A stretch of 5,745 nucleotides of DNA from JBBTVP01 sp038063175 (GTDB lineage: Bacteria; Patescibacteriota; Minisyncoccia; UBA6257; 1-14-0-10-40-38). Positions within the stretch are counted from its first letter, which is position 1; every line of letters starts with the position of its first letter. The stretch spans positions 1 through 5,745 of the forward strand of contig JBBTVP010000037.1 of assembly GCA_038063175.1 (NCBI GenBank). The letters run 5' to 3'. The notes beneath the pieces are model-generated. The model was given only the letters and a program-made list of their open reading frames with translations. It searched no databases and was not told where the DNA came from. The translations under genes were made by a program, and so were the position numbers. This document shows, one piece after another, positions 1 to 3,322 of this stretch.

Positions 1-12
1 GGTTCTCCGCCA

Positions 13-35
13 CCAAAAAGTCCTGGAGTTTTTGG
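13..35 (-). promoter_or_regulatory. Leader hairpin of a cassette gene off the left edge
   Basis: On the minus strand CCAAAAA pairs with TTTTTGG around a 9-base loop. It lies just after the terminator of the 51-287 gene and just before a purine-rich GGCGGAG that could be a ribosome binding site. This is the position held by a leader hairpin before every other gene of the array. The sequence differs from the common TTGAG...CTCAA type, so the assignment rests on position and shape. The gene it would serve starts outside the window. Confidence 0.45.
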
Positions 36-68
36 AAAAAGAATAGGCGCTCACTCGCGTGAGCGCCT
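25..68 (-). terminator. Intrinsic terminator after the small membrane protein gene
   Basis: A perfect 10-bp stem (AGGCGCTCAC with GTGAGCGCCT, loop GCGA, a GNRA tetraloop) is followed on the minus strand by ATTCTTTTT. The stop codon of the upstream gene (TGA, 51-53) lies inside the stem, so the last codons are part of the terminator. Confidence 0.85.
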
Positions 69-287
69 GACCCACCCCTTCTCGAAGGGGTAGTAGAAGA
101 TGAACCCCCCAATGACGCTCATGGCAAGAGCCATAGTCAGCCCGTAGTTGAACTCCACGGGACACCGCCCCGCAAAGAGCCCACACCCGGGGAGACCAAC
201 CGCAGCCGTCACGAGGGAGCCAGCCGCGGCAAAGCCGGTGGCGAAGAAGAGGGAGCCGAAGAAAAAACAGATGCAGGTTTTCAACAT
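51..287 (-). CDS. Small two-helix membrane protein, function unknown
   Basis: A 78-residue protein of no family I recognise. A hydrophobic segment spans about residues 5-32, starting with a Cys/Phe-rich stretch (CICFFFG) and continuing Ala/Gly-rich. A second lies at about 48-66 (LTMALAMSVIGGFIFYY). The tail GWVRRSRE is basic, which by the positive-inside rule puts the C-terminus in the cytoplasm. Four cysteines (C5, C7, C35, C42) are present; C35 and C42 sit in the loop between helices and could form a disulfide. The ATG at 287 is supported by AAGGAGAG four bases upstream, directly after a leader hairpin. The last codons and TGA stop form the terminator stem. It is the most promoter-distal complete gene of the array. 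The first helix could instead be a signal peptide. Confidence 0.7.
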   Translation of the reverse strand: MLKTCICFFFGSLFFATGFAAAGSLVTAAVGLPGCGLFAGRCPVEFNYGLTMALAMSVIGGFIFYYPFEKGWVRRSRE

Positions 288-291
288 GAAA

Positions 292-330
292 CTCTCCTTT
301 GTTTGAAAAAACGACCATTCGCGTTCTCAA
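292..330 (-). promoter_or_regulatory. Array leader hairpin plus ribosome binding site (copy 1)
   Basis: Minus strand: 5' arm TTGAGAACGCGA, loop ATGG, 3' arm TCGTTTTTTCAA (303-330), with one C-T mismatch and G-T wobbles. CAAAGGAGAG and the ATG of the 51-287 gene follow. It is closely matched by copies at 808-835 and 2822-2849. Confidence 0.8.
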
Positions 331-356
331 GAAAGGGGGCGATTACATATCGCCCT
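331..356 (-). terminator. Terminator-like hairpin overlapping the acetyltransferase stop
   Basis: GGGCGAT pairs with ATCGCCC around a 5-base loop, followed by CCCTTTC on the minus strand. The TAA stop (343-345) begins in the loop and ends in the stem. The hairpin is almost identical to the one at 1691-1716, differing at two loop bases, although the genes before the two are unrelated. The U-tract is weak (TTTCTT), so it may be a processing or stability hairpin rather than a full terminator. Confidence 0.65.
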
Positions 357-792
357 GCTGAAAGTTTGAGAAGTCGTGCACATCAAGATATCCTCGCAGT
401 TCATAAGGTAGCGATTCTGCGATGAATTTCCCGCCTTTAGAAACCAGGTCCAGGCGAATCTTGTTGTGACCTCTCTCGATAAGGCGCCGAACACCGGCCT
501 CAAGAAGTATTTTCCCGTAACCACGGAGGCGATCAGCGGGACGAACGAACACTCCAACCACTGTCGCTGTCCCATCATGGTCCTCCCCCATTGGAGAAAG
601 AGTTGCGATACCCCGAGTTGGGTCTTCGGCAAAGACGATGCCTTCGTCGCAACAACTAATGCGATCCCCCGTAAGAACTGCTATCGCCGCAACTGCGACC
701 GTAAACGACGCCTTGGATTTGAAAGCTTCAGAAAGGATCTGCTGCGCGAGTCCATGGAATTCGACACCGCGGACTATTCTTATATCGCTCAT
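343..792 (-). CDS. GNAT-family N-acetyltransferase
   Basis: A 149-residue protein with a GNAT fold signature. Beta-strand 4 and motif A lie at about 76-108 (TATVVGVFVRPADRLRGYG...), including the acetyl-CoA pyrophosphate loop R-x-x-G-x-G (R88, G91, G93), then the alpha-3 helix ILLEAGVRRLIERG. Strand beta-5 (KIRLDLVS, 111-118) and a YELRGYLDVHDF tail resembling the usual 'Y-x-x-x-GF' motif B follow. GNAT enzymes move an acetyl group from acetyl-CoA to an amine; the substrate cannot be told from sequence. Length is normal for a single-domain GNAT. The ATG at 792 has AAGGAG upstream in the shared leader. It is the largest gene of the array. The stop lies in the downstream hairpin. Confidence 0.88.
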   Translation of the reverse strand: MSDIRIVRGVEFHGLAQQILSEAFKSKASFTVAVAAIAVLTGDRISCCDEGIVFAEDPTRGIATLSPMGEDHDGTATVVGVFVRPADRLRGYGKILLEAGVRRLIERGHNKIRLDLVSKGGKFIAESLPYELRGYLDVHDFSNFQQGDM

Positions 793-798
793 GCCAAA

Positions 799-835
799 CT
801 CCTTTGTTTGAGAAAACGACCGGTCGCGTTCTCAA
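799..835 (-). promoter_or_regulatory. Array leader hairpin plus ribosome binding site (copy 2)
   Basis: Minus strand: arm TTGAGAACGCGA, apical loop CCGG instead of ATGG, arm TCGTTTTCTCAA (808-835), then CAAACAAAGGAG and the acetyltransferase ATG. This is the only close copy of the common type with a changed apical loop. Confidence 0.8.
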
Positions 836-865
836 AAAAGAAGCGGATTTTGTACAGATCCGCTT
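834..865 (-). terminator. Intrinsic terminator after the alpha-CTD gene
   Basis: A perfect 8-bp stem AAGCGGAT / ATCCGCTT (841-848 with 858-865) is followed on the minus strand by CTTTTTTGAG. The last Ts and GAG are also the first bases of the next leader hairpin, so terminator and leader share sequence. Confidence 0.85.
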
Positions 866-877
866 AACTGCGAAAAC

Positions 878-1192
878 CTAATCGGGGAGTCTCGAACCAT
901 GGGCCTCCAGAATATCTTTAATTTCTTTTAGACTCCTTCTCCCCATATTGGGGGCATTGAGGAGTTTTTGAGCGCCCATTTTCGCCGCCTCCGAAAGTGA
1001 ATTAACCTCAATATTAATGAGACAGTTCATCGTACGCACTGATAAATCGACTTCGGAAATGGGCTGATTCAAATATAGTTGGTTTAAAAAATCCCGATTT
1101 AAACAAACTTTATTGTCCTCGTCCCCTACATAAGTAATAAAAAAGTCGTCGTTTGAATCCTGGCAGATGACTCCTACGATTCTTTTAATCAT
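878..1192 (-). CDS. Stand-alone RNA polymerase alpha C-terminal domain protein
   Basis: A 104-residue protein. Residues about 44-104 match the alpha-CTD of bacterial RNA polymerase (two helix-hairpin-helix motifs): 'PISEVDLSVRTMNCL...LLNAPNMGRRSLKEIKDIL'. By alignment with E. coli RpoA from memory, the DNA-contacting residues are kept: R265 is R53, N268 is N56, G296 is G84, K298 is R86, S299 is S87 and E302 is E90. The alpha N-terminal assembly domain is absent; instead there are about 43 residues that could form a small beta domain. It could bind AT-rich UP elements or upstream activators without polymerase, or recruit another partner. The start at 1192 is chosen because GGAGGGGAG ends two bases upstream; an in-frame ATG at 1204 lies inside that site's surroundings. 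It ends with TAG before a strong terminator. Confidence 0.85.
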   Translation of the reverse strand: MIKRIVGVICQDSNDDFFITYVGDEDNKVCLNRDFLNQLYLNQPISEVDLSVRTMNCLINIEVNSLSEAAKMGAQKLLNAPNMGRRSLKEIKDILEAHGSRLPD

Positions 1193-1194
1193 AC

Positions 1195-1238
1195 TCCCCT
1201 CCATTTTCCCAAAGAACCAACGACCATTCGTTGACTCT
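1195..1238 (-). promoter_or_regulatory. Array leader hairpin plus ribosome binding site (copy 3, diverged)
   Basis: Minus strand: AGAGTCAACGA pairs over all 11 positions (two G-T wobbles) with TCGTTGGTTCT around loop ATGG (1213-1238). The lower stem sequence is quite different from copies 1, 2 and 7 but still pairs, so the fold is kept by compensating changes. GGAGGGGAG follows at 1195-1203. Confidence 0.75.
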
Positions 1239-1240
1239 AG

Positions 1241-1270
1241 AAGGAGGCGGGCATAAAGAGAATGCCCGCC
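1241..1270 (-). terminator. Terminator hairpin after the 1395-1646 gene
   Basis: Perfect 9-bp stem GGCGGGCAT / ATGCCCGCC with a 7-base loop, then TCCTTCT on the minus strand. The tail is only modestly T-rich. Confidence 0.65.
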
Positions 1271-1321
1271 GAATCCATGTGGTCTCGCCCTCTTTCGAGG
1301 ATCCCCACTCTAGCCGGGTAA
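1271..1321 (-). ncRNA. Structured 3'-UTR RNA motif, copy A
   Basis: Minus strand: stem GTGG/CCAC, internal loop GGAT opposite GCGAGA, and an upper stem CCTC/GAGG closed by a GAAA tetraloop. A second copy at 2369-2429 keeps 15 and 12 identical bases around the upper stem. There the stem itself is changed to CCGCG/CGCGG and the loop is 10 bases longer. It lies just before the terminator hairpin. Not matched to a known RNA family by eye. Confidence 0.55.
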
Positions 1322-1394
1322 ACGCCGACGTCTCCTCTGCGTTTGGACCGCAGAAGAATGTCCCGAGAGATTGCTCGGTGCAATTATGCCGAGG
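1322..1394 (-). other. Untranslated stretch with small hairpins
   Basis: Between the stop of the 1395-1646 gene and the structured motif. It contains a 6-bp hairpin TCTGCG/CGCAGA (loop GTCCAAA) and CTCGG/CCGAG just after the stop codon. Two minus-strand frames are open across it but lack a ribosome binding site, so no gene is called. Confidence 0.4.
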
Positions 1395-1646
1395 TTAGTT
1401 CCACTGTATGCGGCGCTGTGCCTTCCAGTCACGATCCGGGCGACCAAGAGGGTGATCAGAACCGGAGTACTGGACGCGCAGGCCGCCATTACTCTTCGCA
1501 ATATAGTCCGCGAAGGCAGTGGCTTTGACCTTGTACTTCTTCCCGTATTCGGTCCTACTAAAAACCTTTAGAACGGGGCCGCCGTGGCGGCCGTACAAGA
1601 TCGCAACCTCGGCGAAGGTTTTGAAGTATTCGATTTCGACGAACAT
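1395..1646 (-). CDS. Small hypothetical protein
   Basis: An 83-residue protein of no family I recognise. Residues 1-50 alternate hydrophobic and charged positions (FVEIEYFKTFAEVAILYGRH..., VLKVFS...KYKVKATAFADYIAK), suggesting a small alpha/beta domain. The tail after about residue 58 is basic and rich in D, R and W (GRPDRDWKAQRRIQWN) and may be disordered or nucleic-acid binding. The ATG at 1646 is chosen over the much longer open frame because GGAGGAG lies four bases upstream, right after a leader hairpin. The stop is followed by about 125 bases of structured 3' region containing RNA motif copy A. The same frame reopens after the stop, so a shortened C-terminus cannot be excluded. Confidence 0.6.
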   Translation of the reverse strand: MFVEIEYFKTFAEVAILYGRHGGPVLKVFSRTEYGKKYKVKATAFADYIAKSNGGLRVQYSGSDHPLGRPDRDWKAQRRIQWN

Positions 1647-1649
1647 TTT

Positions 1650-1688
1650 CTCCTCCCTCACCTTCAGGGCACCACCATTGATGCGCTG
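1650..1688 (-). promoter_or_regulatory. Array leader hairpin plus ribosome binding site (copy 4, diverged)
   Basis: Minus strand: arm CAGCGCATCA, loop ATGG, arm TGGTGCCCTG (1665-1688), with a single C-C mismatch. GGAGGAG follows before the ATG at 1646. Stem sequence is unlike the other copies; the ATGG loop and placement are kept. Confidence 0.7.
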
Positions 1689-1690
1689 GA

Positions 1691-1716
1691 GAAAGGGGGC
1701 GATTAAGTATCGCCCT
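1691..1716 (-). terminator. Terminator-like hairpin overlapping the stop of the 1703-2011 gene
   Basis: GGGCGAT/ATCGCCC (1697-1703 with 1709-1715), loop of 5, then CCCTTTCTCC on the minus strand. The TAA (1703-1705) sits in the hairpin in the same phase as in the near-identical hairpin at 331-356 (both genes end ...GGC GAT nnn TAA). Confidence 0.65.
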
Positions 1717-2011
1717 CGAGTTTTTTCCCTCCCATGCCGGCCGCCACTTCTCCATTTTTGCGAAAGACTATCGAGGCGGCACCCATCTTGCGTAGAGCCC
1801 GGAGCCGCCGCGCGCAAACAGAAGAAGGTTGTAGCCCTTCAGCTGCCGCAGTATATCCGTTGGAACGAGGCCGGCAGCCGATGCCGTAGAACTCCTCCAG
1901 AGCGCGGCGCTCGCCTATGTTGAGGTTAGCGCGGTTCATTACGACGACTACGTCTTTAATATTCGCAAGGTTGAGAACCTTGAGAATATTCTTCTCAACC
2001 CGCATCACCAT
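1703..2011 (-). CDS. Small hypothetical protein, possibly with two compensating frameshifts
   Basis: A 102-codon frame of no family I recognise. The first 44 residues look like an ordinary small alpha/beta protein (ILKVLNLANIKDVVVVMNRA, then GERRALEEFYGI). The middle (about 45-75) becomes Arg/Ser/Pro-rich and irregular. The neighbouring frame over 1768 to about 1880 reads much more naturally (AAGLVPTDILRQLKGYNLLL, then FARGGSGLYARW) with more G/C third positions. The end (about 76-102, ASIVFRKNGEVAAGMGGKKL) is normal again in the first frame. Either two indels flank the middle, or the middle is unusual. The ATG at 2011 has GGAGAG four bases upstream; an ATG two codons in is also possible. The stop is inside the downstream hairpin. 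Confidence 0.55.
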   Translation of the reverse strand: MVMRVEKNILKVLNLANIKDVVVVMNRANLNIGERRALEEFYGIGCRPRSNGYTAAAEGLQPSSVCARRLRALRKMGAASIVFRKNGEVAAGMGGKKLEGDT

Positions 2012-2013
2012 TT

Positions 2014-2068
2014 ATCTCTCCAATCAACATCCATGCGCAAGCAGTATGCCGCGCTTCATCGGTGTTGA
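2014..2068 (-). promoter_or_regulatory. Array leader hairpin plus ribosome binding site (copy 5, extended)
   Basis: Minus strand: TCAACACCGATG pairs with CATGGATGTTGA at 10 of 12 positions (2024-2068), enclosing a second small stem AAGC/GCTT. It is longer than the other leaders and lacks the ATGG apical loop, but it occupies the same place: directly after a terminator and directly before GGAGAG. Confidence 0.6.
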
Positions 2069-2095
2069 ATAAGAGTCTCAAGCGAACTTGAGACT
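2068..2095 (-). terminator. Intrinsic terminator after the 57-residue gene
   Basis: Perfect 9-bp stem AGTCTCAAG / CTTGAGACT closed by a UUCG tetraloop (2074-2095), followed on the minus strand by CTTATT. It begins 11 bases after the TAG stop at 2107. Confidence 0.75.
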
Positions 2096-2106
2096 GTGGG
2101 CGTCGT

Positions 2107-2280
2107 CTATCCAAAATTTCGGTAGAAAGACAACGCCCACGCGGACCTCCGTGCATCCTCAATTTCTTGAGGTAGCACCTCCACTCCACGCGCGGAGAGA
2201 GCCCGCACCAACCGCTTTATTGCGGCCTCGGCGGTCTCACACTCCACCTGAACGCAGAAGTGTTCGTACTTGTCACCCAT
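2107..2280 (-). CDS. Very small hypothetical protein (57 residues)
   Basis: No family recognised. The sequence suggests one beta strand (KYEHFCVQVEC), one amphipathic helix (TAEAAIKRLVRALSARG), a second strand (VEVLPQEI) and a short helix with an aromatic end (SFYRNFG). This beta-alpha-beta outline is like half of a ferredoxin-like fold. The ATG at 2280 is chosen over the longer open frame because AGGAGG lies five bases upstream and a leader hairpin precedes it. It is flanked by a leader and a strong UUCG terminator like its neighbours. Confidence 0.65.
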   Translation of the reverse strand: MGDKYEHFCVQVECETAEAAIKRLVRALSARGVEVLPQEIEDARRSAWALSFYRNFG

Positions 2281-2283
2281 ACG

Positions 2284-2325
2284 AACCTCCTCGGTTTGAA
2301 AGCACGAACCATTTCGCGATTTCAA
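2284..2325 (-). promoter_or_regulatory. Array leader hairpin plus ribosome binding site (copy 6)
   Basis: Minus strand: lower stem TTGAAA/TTTCAA and upper stem CGCGAA/TTCGTG closed by ATGG (2296-2325), with a small T/C internal mismatch. The bases differ from copies 1, 2 and 7 but pairing is kept. GAGGAGG follows. Confidence 0.78.
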
Positions 2326-2326
2326 G

Positions 2327-2365
2327 AGAGAAGGCGAGCGCGCGGTAAGAACCGCCACGCTCGCC
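2327..2365 (-). terminator. Terminator hairpin after the NLTPH protein gene
   Basis: GGCGAGCG...CGCTCGCC outer stem and GGCGGT-TCTT-ACCGC inner stem (2333-2365), then TTCTCTC on the minus strand. Long and stable, but the tail is weakly T-rich. Confidence 0.65.
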
Positions 2366-2368
2366 CGA

Positions 2369-2429
2369 ACCCATGTGGTCTCGCCCGCGCTTATGTATTC
2401 ACGCGGATCCCCACTCACAGCATGGGTAA
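2369..2429 (-). ncRNA. Structured 3'-UTR RNA motif, copy B
   Basis: Second copy of the 1271-1321 motif. Identical blocks CATGTGGTCTCGCCC (+ strand, 2372-2386) and GGATCCCCACTC (2405-2416) flank a stem whose sequence has changed to CCGCG/CGCGG with a 12-base loop. Here an outer stem ACCCATG/CATGGGT can also form. It sits between the stop of the 2443-2805 gene and its terminator. Confidence 0.55.
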
Positions 2430-2442
2430 TGCTGGTACATTT

Positions 2443-2805
2443 TTACGCCTGTACAAGGCGAGTGACAGCGAAAATCTGGCCTTCCGAATTCCGGATTGCT
2501 CCGTCCTTCGGACCGGTGCCGGGAATAAAGCAGTCTTCCCGCTCCAGGACCCGACCCACTAACATCACCGACACGATATAGAGCGTGTCGGGAGCCGGTG
2601 ACGGGAGGCCATAGATTTCACCGTAGGCCGTGCGCGCGTAAAGGGCGACGCTCTCTGCCTCGCCGAGCTTCTCACCCGGGTTGGCAGACACCCGGCACGA
2701 ACCGGAAGATGGGAGAACCATATCCCCCGCGTCCGCTTCCGCGGCTTTGTTGGCCGCGTTGCGACGCAGTCGCACGGGGTGCGGCGTCAGGTTAACGAAG
2801 TTCAT
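2443..2805 (-). CDS. Phage-type 'NLTPH' family small protein
   Basis: A 120-residue protein opening with MNFVNLTPHPVRL, the hallmark of a small-protein family I recall from phages, prophages and plasmids. The second half fits the same family: APDTLYIVSVMLVGRVLERE (71-90), a short 'D-x-F-I-P-G-T-GP' loop (91-99), then AIRNSEGQIFAVTRL (103-117). Biochemical function is, to my knowledge, not established. The ATG at 2805 is chosen over the longer open frame because the NLTPH motif normally sits at the N-terminus and AAGGAGAG lies five bases upstream, after a leader hairpin. No signal peptide or membrane segment. It is the best hint that this array has a phage or mobile-element connection. RNA motif copy B and a terminator follow. 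Confidence 0.8.
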   Translation of the reverse strand: MNFVNLTPHPVRLRRNAANKAAEADAGDMVLPSSGSCRVSANPGEKLGEAESVALYARTAYGEIYGLPSPAPDTLYIVSVMLVGRVLEREDCFIPGTGPKDGAIRNSEGQIFAVTRLVQA

Positions 2806-2810
2806 ATCGA

Positions 2811-2849
2811 CTCTCCTTGGTTTGAGAAAACGACCATTCGCTTTCTCAA
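2811..2849 (-). promoter_or_regulatory. Array leader hairpin plus ribosome binding site (copy 7, most regular)
   Basis: Minus strand: 12 continuous pairs (one G-T) between TTGAGAAAGCGA and TCGTTTTCTCAA around ATGG (2822-2849), then AACCAAGGAGAG and the ATG at 2805. Used here as the reference for the leader family. Confidence 0.85.
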
Positions 2850-2894
2850 AAAAGGAGACGAGAGGGGTGGTGCAAAACCACAACCTCTCGTCTC
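2848..2894 (-). terminator. Strong intrinsic terminator before the NLTPH gene
   Basis: GAGACGAGAGG / CCTCTCGTCTC (11 bp) with an inner GTGGT/ACCAC stem, followed on the minus strand by CTTTTTT. The T-run is also the start of the copy 7 leader. It would end transcription coming from the 24-codon ORF and the structured region at 2895-3121. Confidence 0.85.
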
Positions 2895-3016
2895 AGAAAT
2901 AGAAAAACTAATGTGCTTACGGACCGGTAATCTCCAGTCCGAGGGCTCTGCTTCCCCAGGCTCTCCGTTTGCTTAATTAAAGTGCAGACGGTGACAAAAA
3001 CTCTTGCCCGTACTTT
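2895..3016 (-). other. Untranslated stretch with two hairpins, no gene seen
   Basis: No minus-strand ATG and no convincing ORF. Minus-strand hairpins: CGGACTGG/CCGGTCCG (2920-2941, 8 bp with one G-T) and CCGT..TGC/GCA..ACGG (2965-2991). It forms the second half of an untranslated region of about 315 bases between the 24-codon ORF and the NLTPH gene. Confidence 0.5.
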
Positions 3017-3075
3017 TACACCACAGGGCTATGTGGCAACCTTATCTCTATTCCACAAGAGAATCAGGTGGTGTA
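3017..3075 (-). ncRNA. Predicted three-way junction with complementary loops
   Basis: Minus strand: closing stem TACACCAC/GTGGTGTA (8 bp, perfect), arm TCTCT/AGAGA with loop TGTGGAAT, and arm GGTTG/TAGCC with loop CCACA. The two loops contain TGTGG and CCACA, so they could kiss as in purine riboswitches, though the junction bases are not those of the purine class. The second arm needs G-T wobbles that become mismatches on the plus strand, which favours a minus-strand RNA. A neighbouring hairpin (CCGGA/TCCGG around CTTGT/ACAAG, 3076-3108) lies just upstream in the transcript. Confidence 0.5.
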
Positions 3076-3121
3076 CCGGAACTTGTACGTACAAGCTGTG
3101 AAATCCGGCCCCGCCCAGCTA

Positions 3122-3196
3122 TTATTTGCTGGTTTTGTAGGCGATCGCCTCCGCACGGGAGCGGAAAACGATTCCGTTGATAATGTAGTAGACCAT
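3122..3196 (-). CDS. 24-residue mini-protein
   Basis: ATG at 3196 with AAGGAGG five bases upstream, 24 codons, ending in tandem TAA TAG stops. The peptide starts MVYYIINGIVFRSRAEAI: a short hydrophobic strand-turn-strand (YYIINGIVF), then a basic amphipathic helix (RSRAEAIAYK). The repeated hydrophobic/aromatic N-terminus plus a charged tail resembles many short phage ORFs, but no family is recognised. It lies where the first gene of the array should be, downstream of a long leader with a copy of the array hairpin. The very good ribosome binding site and double stop argue that it is translated; the length leaves doubt. It could also be a leader peptide controlling the structured region behind it. 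Confidence 0.55.
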   Translation of the reverse strand: MVYYIINGIVFRSRAEAIAYKTSK

Positions 3197-3201
3197 GTGG
3201 C

Positions 3202-3297
3202 CCTCCTTACATCTGCGCCAGTATGACGACTTCCCCACCCTCAAAGGTCGTGGGGCTTAACCATCTCTTTGAGCCAGCGAATCCTTCACTGACTCAA
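3202..3297 (-). promoter_or_regulatory. Long leader of the 24-codon ORF with array hairpin (copy 8)
   Basis: Minus strand: TTGAGTCAGTGAA pairs fully (wobbles included) with TTCGCTGGCTCAA around GGA (3269-3297). Unlike other copies it is separated from the ribosome binding site by about 60 bases. These contain two mutually exclusive stems, CCCCAC/GTGGGG (3233-3255) and ACGAC/GTCGT, a switch-like arrangement. AAGGAGG is at 3202-3208. Confidence 0.6.
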
Positions 3298-3298
3298 G

Positions 3299-3322
3299 AA
3301 GATGGGCAACCAAAGGTTGCCC
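3299..3322 (-). terminator. Hairpin ending the structured leader RNA
   Basis: GGGCAACC / GGTTGCCC, 8 bp with a TTT triloop, then ATCTTCTTGAG on the minus strand. The stem is good and the U-tract poor, so it may be a leaky terminator or a processing site. It separates the long structured RNA from the 24-codon ORF. Confidence 0.5.

Noticed and set aside
466..867. Long plus-strand ORF opposite the acetyltransferase
   Set aside because: It is antisense to a clear GNAT gene and runs through the leader and terminator hairpins; its protein has no natural composition.
1252..1380. Possible frameshifted extension of the 1395-1646 gene across the structured motif
   Set aside because: The two copies of the motif differ in length by 10 bases, so no reading frame is shared; pairing explains the conservation better.
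1519..1923. Plus-strand ORF of 134 codons
   Set aside because: It is antisense to two array genes with SDs and includes their leader and terminator; composition is Arg/Pro-rich.
2808..2838. Upstream mini-ORF starting in the ATGG loop of the leader and overlapping the gene start (MVVFSNQGESI)
   Set aside because: A similar overlap occurs at the 1195-1238 leader, but in the other leaders the frame runs on, stops at once or lacks the ATG, and no SD precedes any of them. Not conserved, so probably chance.
3017..3075. tRNA or tRNA-like gene on the plus strand (acceptor-like ACACCAC/GTGGTGT)
   Set aside because: No T arm with TTCGA, no CCA end, and the anticodon-like loop has eight bases; the arms pair better on the minus strand.
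288..3297. Integron attC sites
   Set aside because: No GTTRRRY core pairs bracket the hairpins in a consistent way, and no integrase is seen. Cassette-like exchange remains possible by another route.
1..3322. CRISPR array
   Set aside because: Repeats are separated by full genes of variable length, are imperfect hairpins and precede SDs; no cas gene is present.
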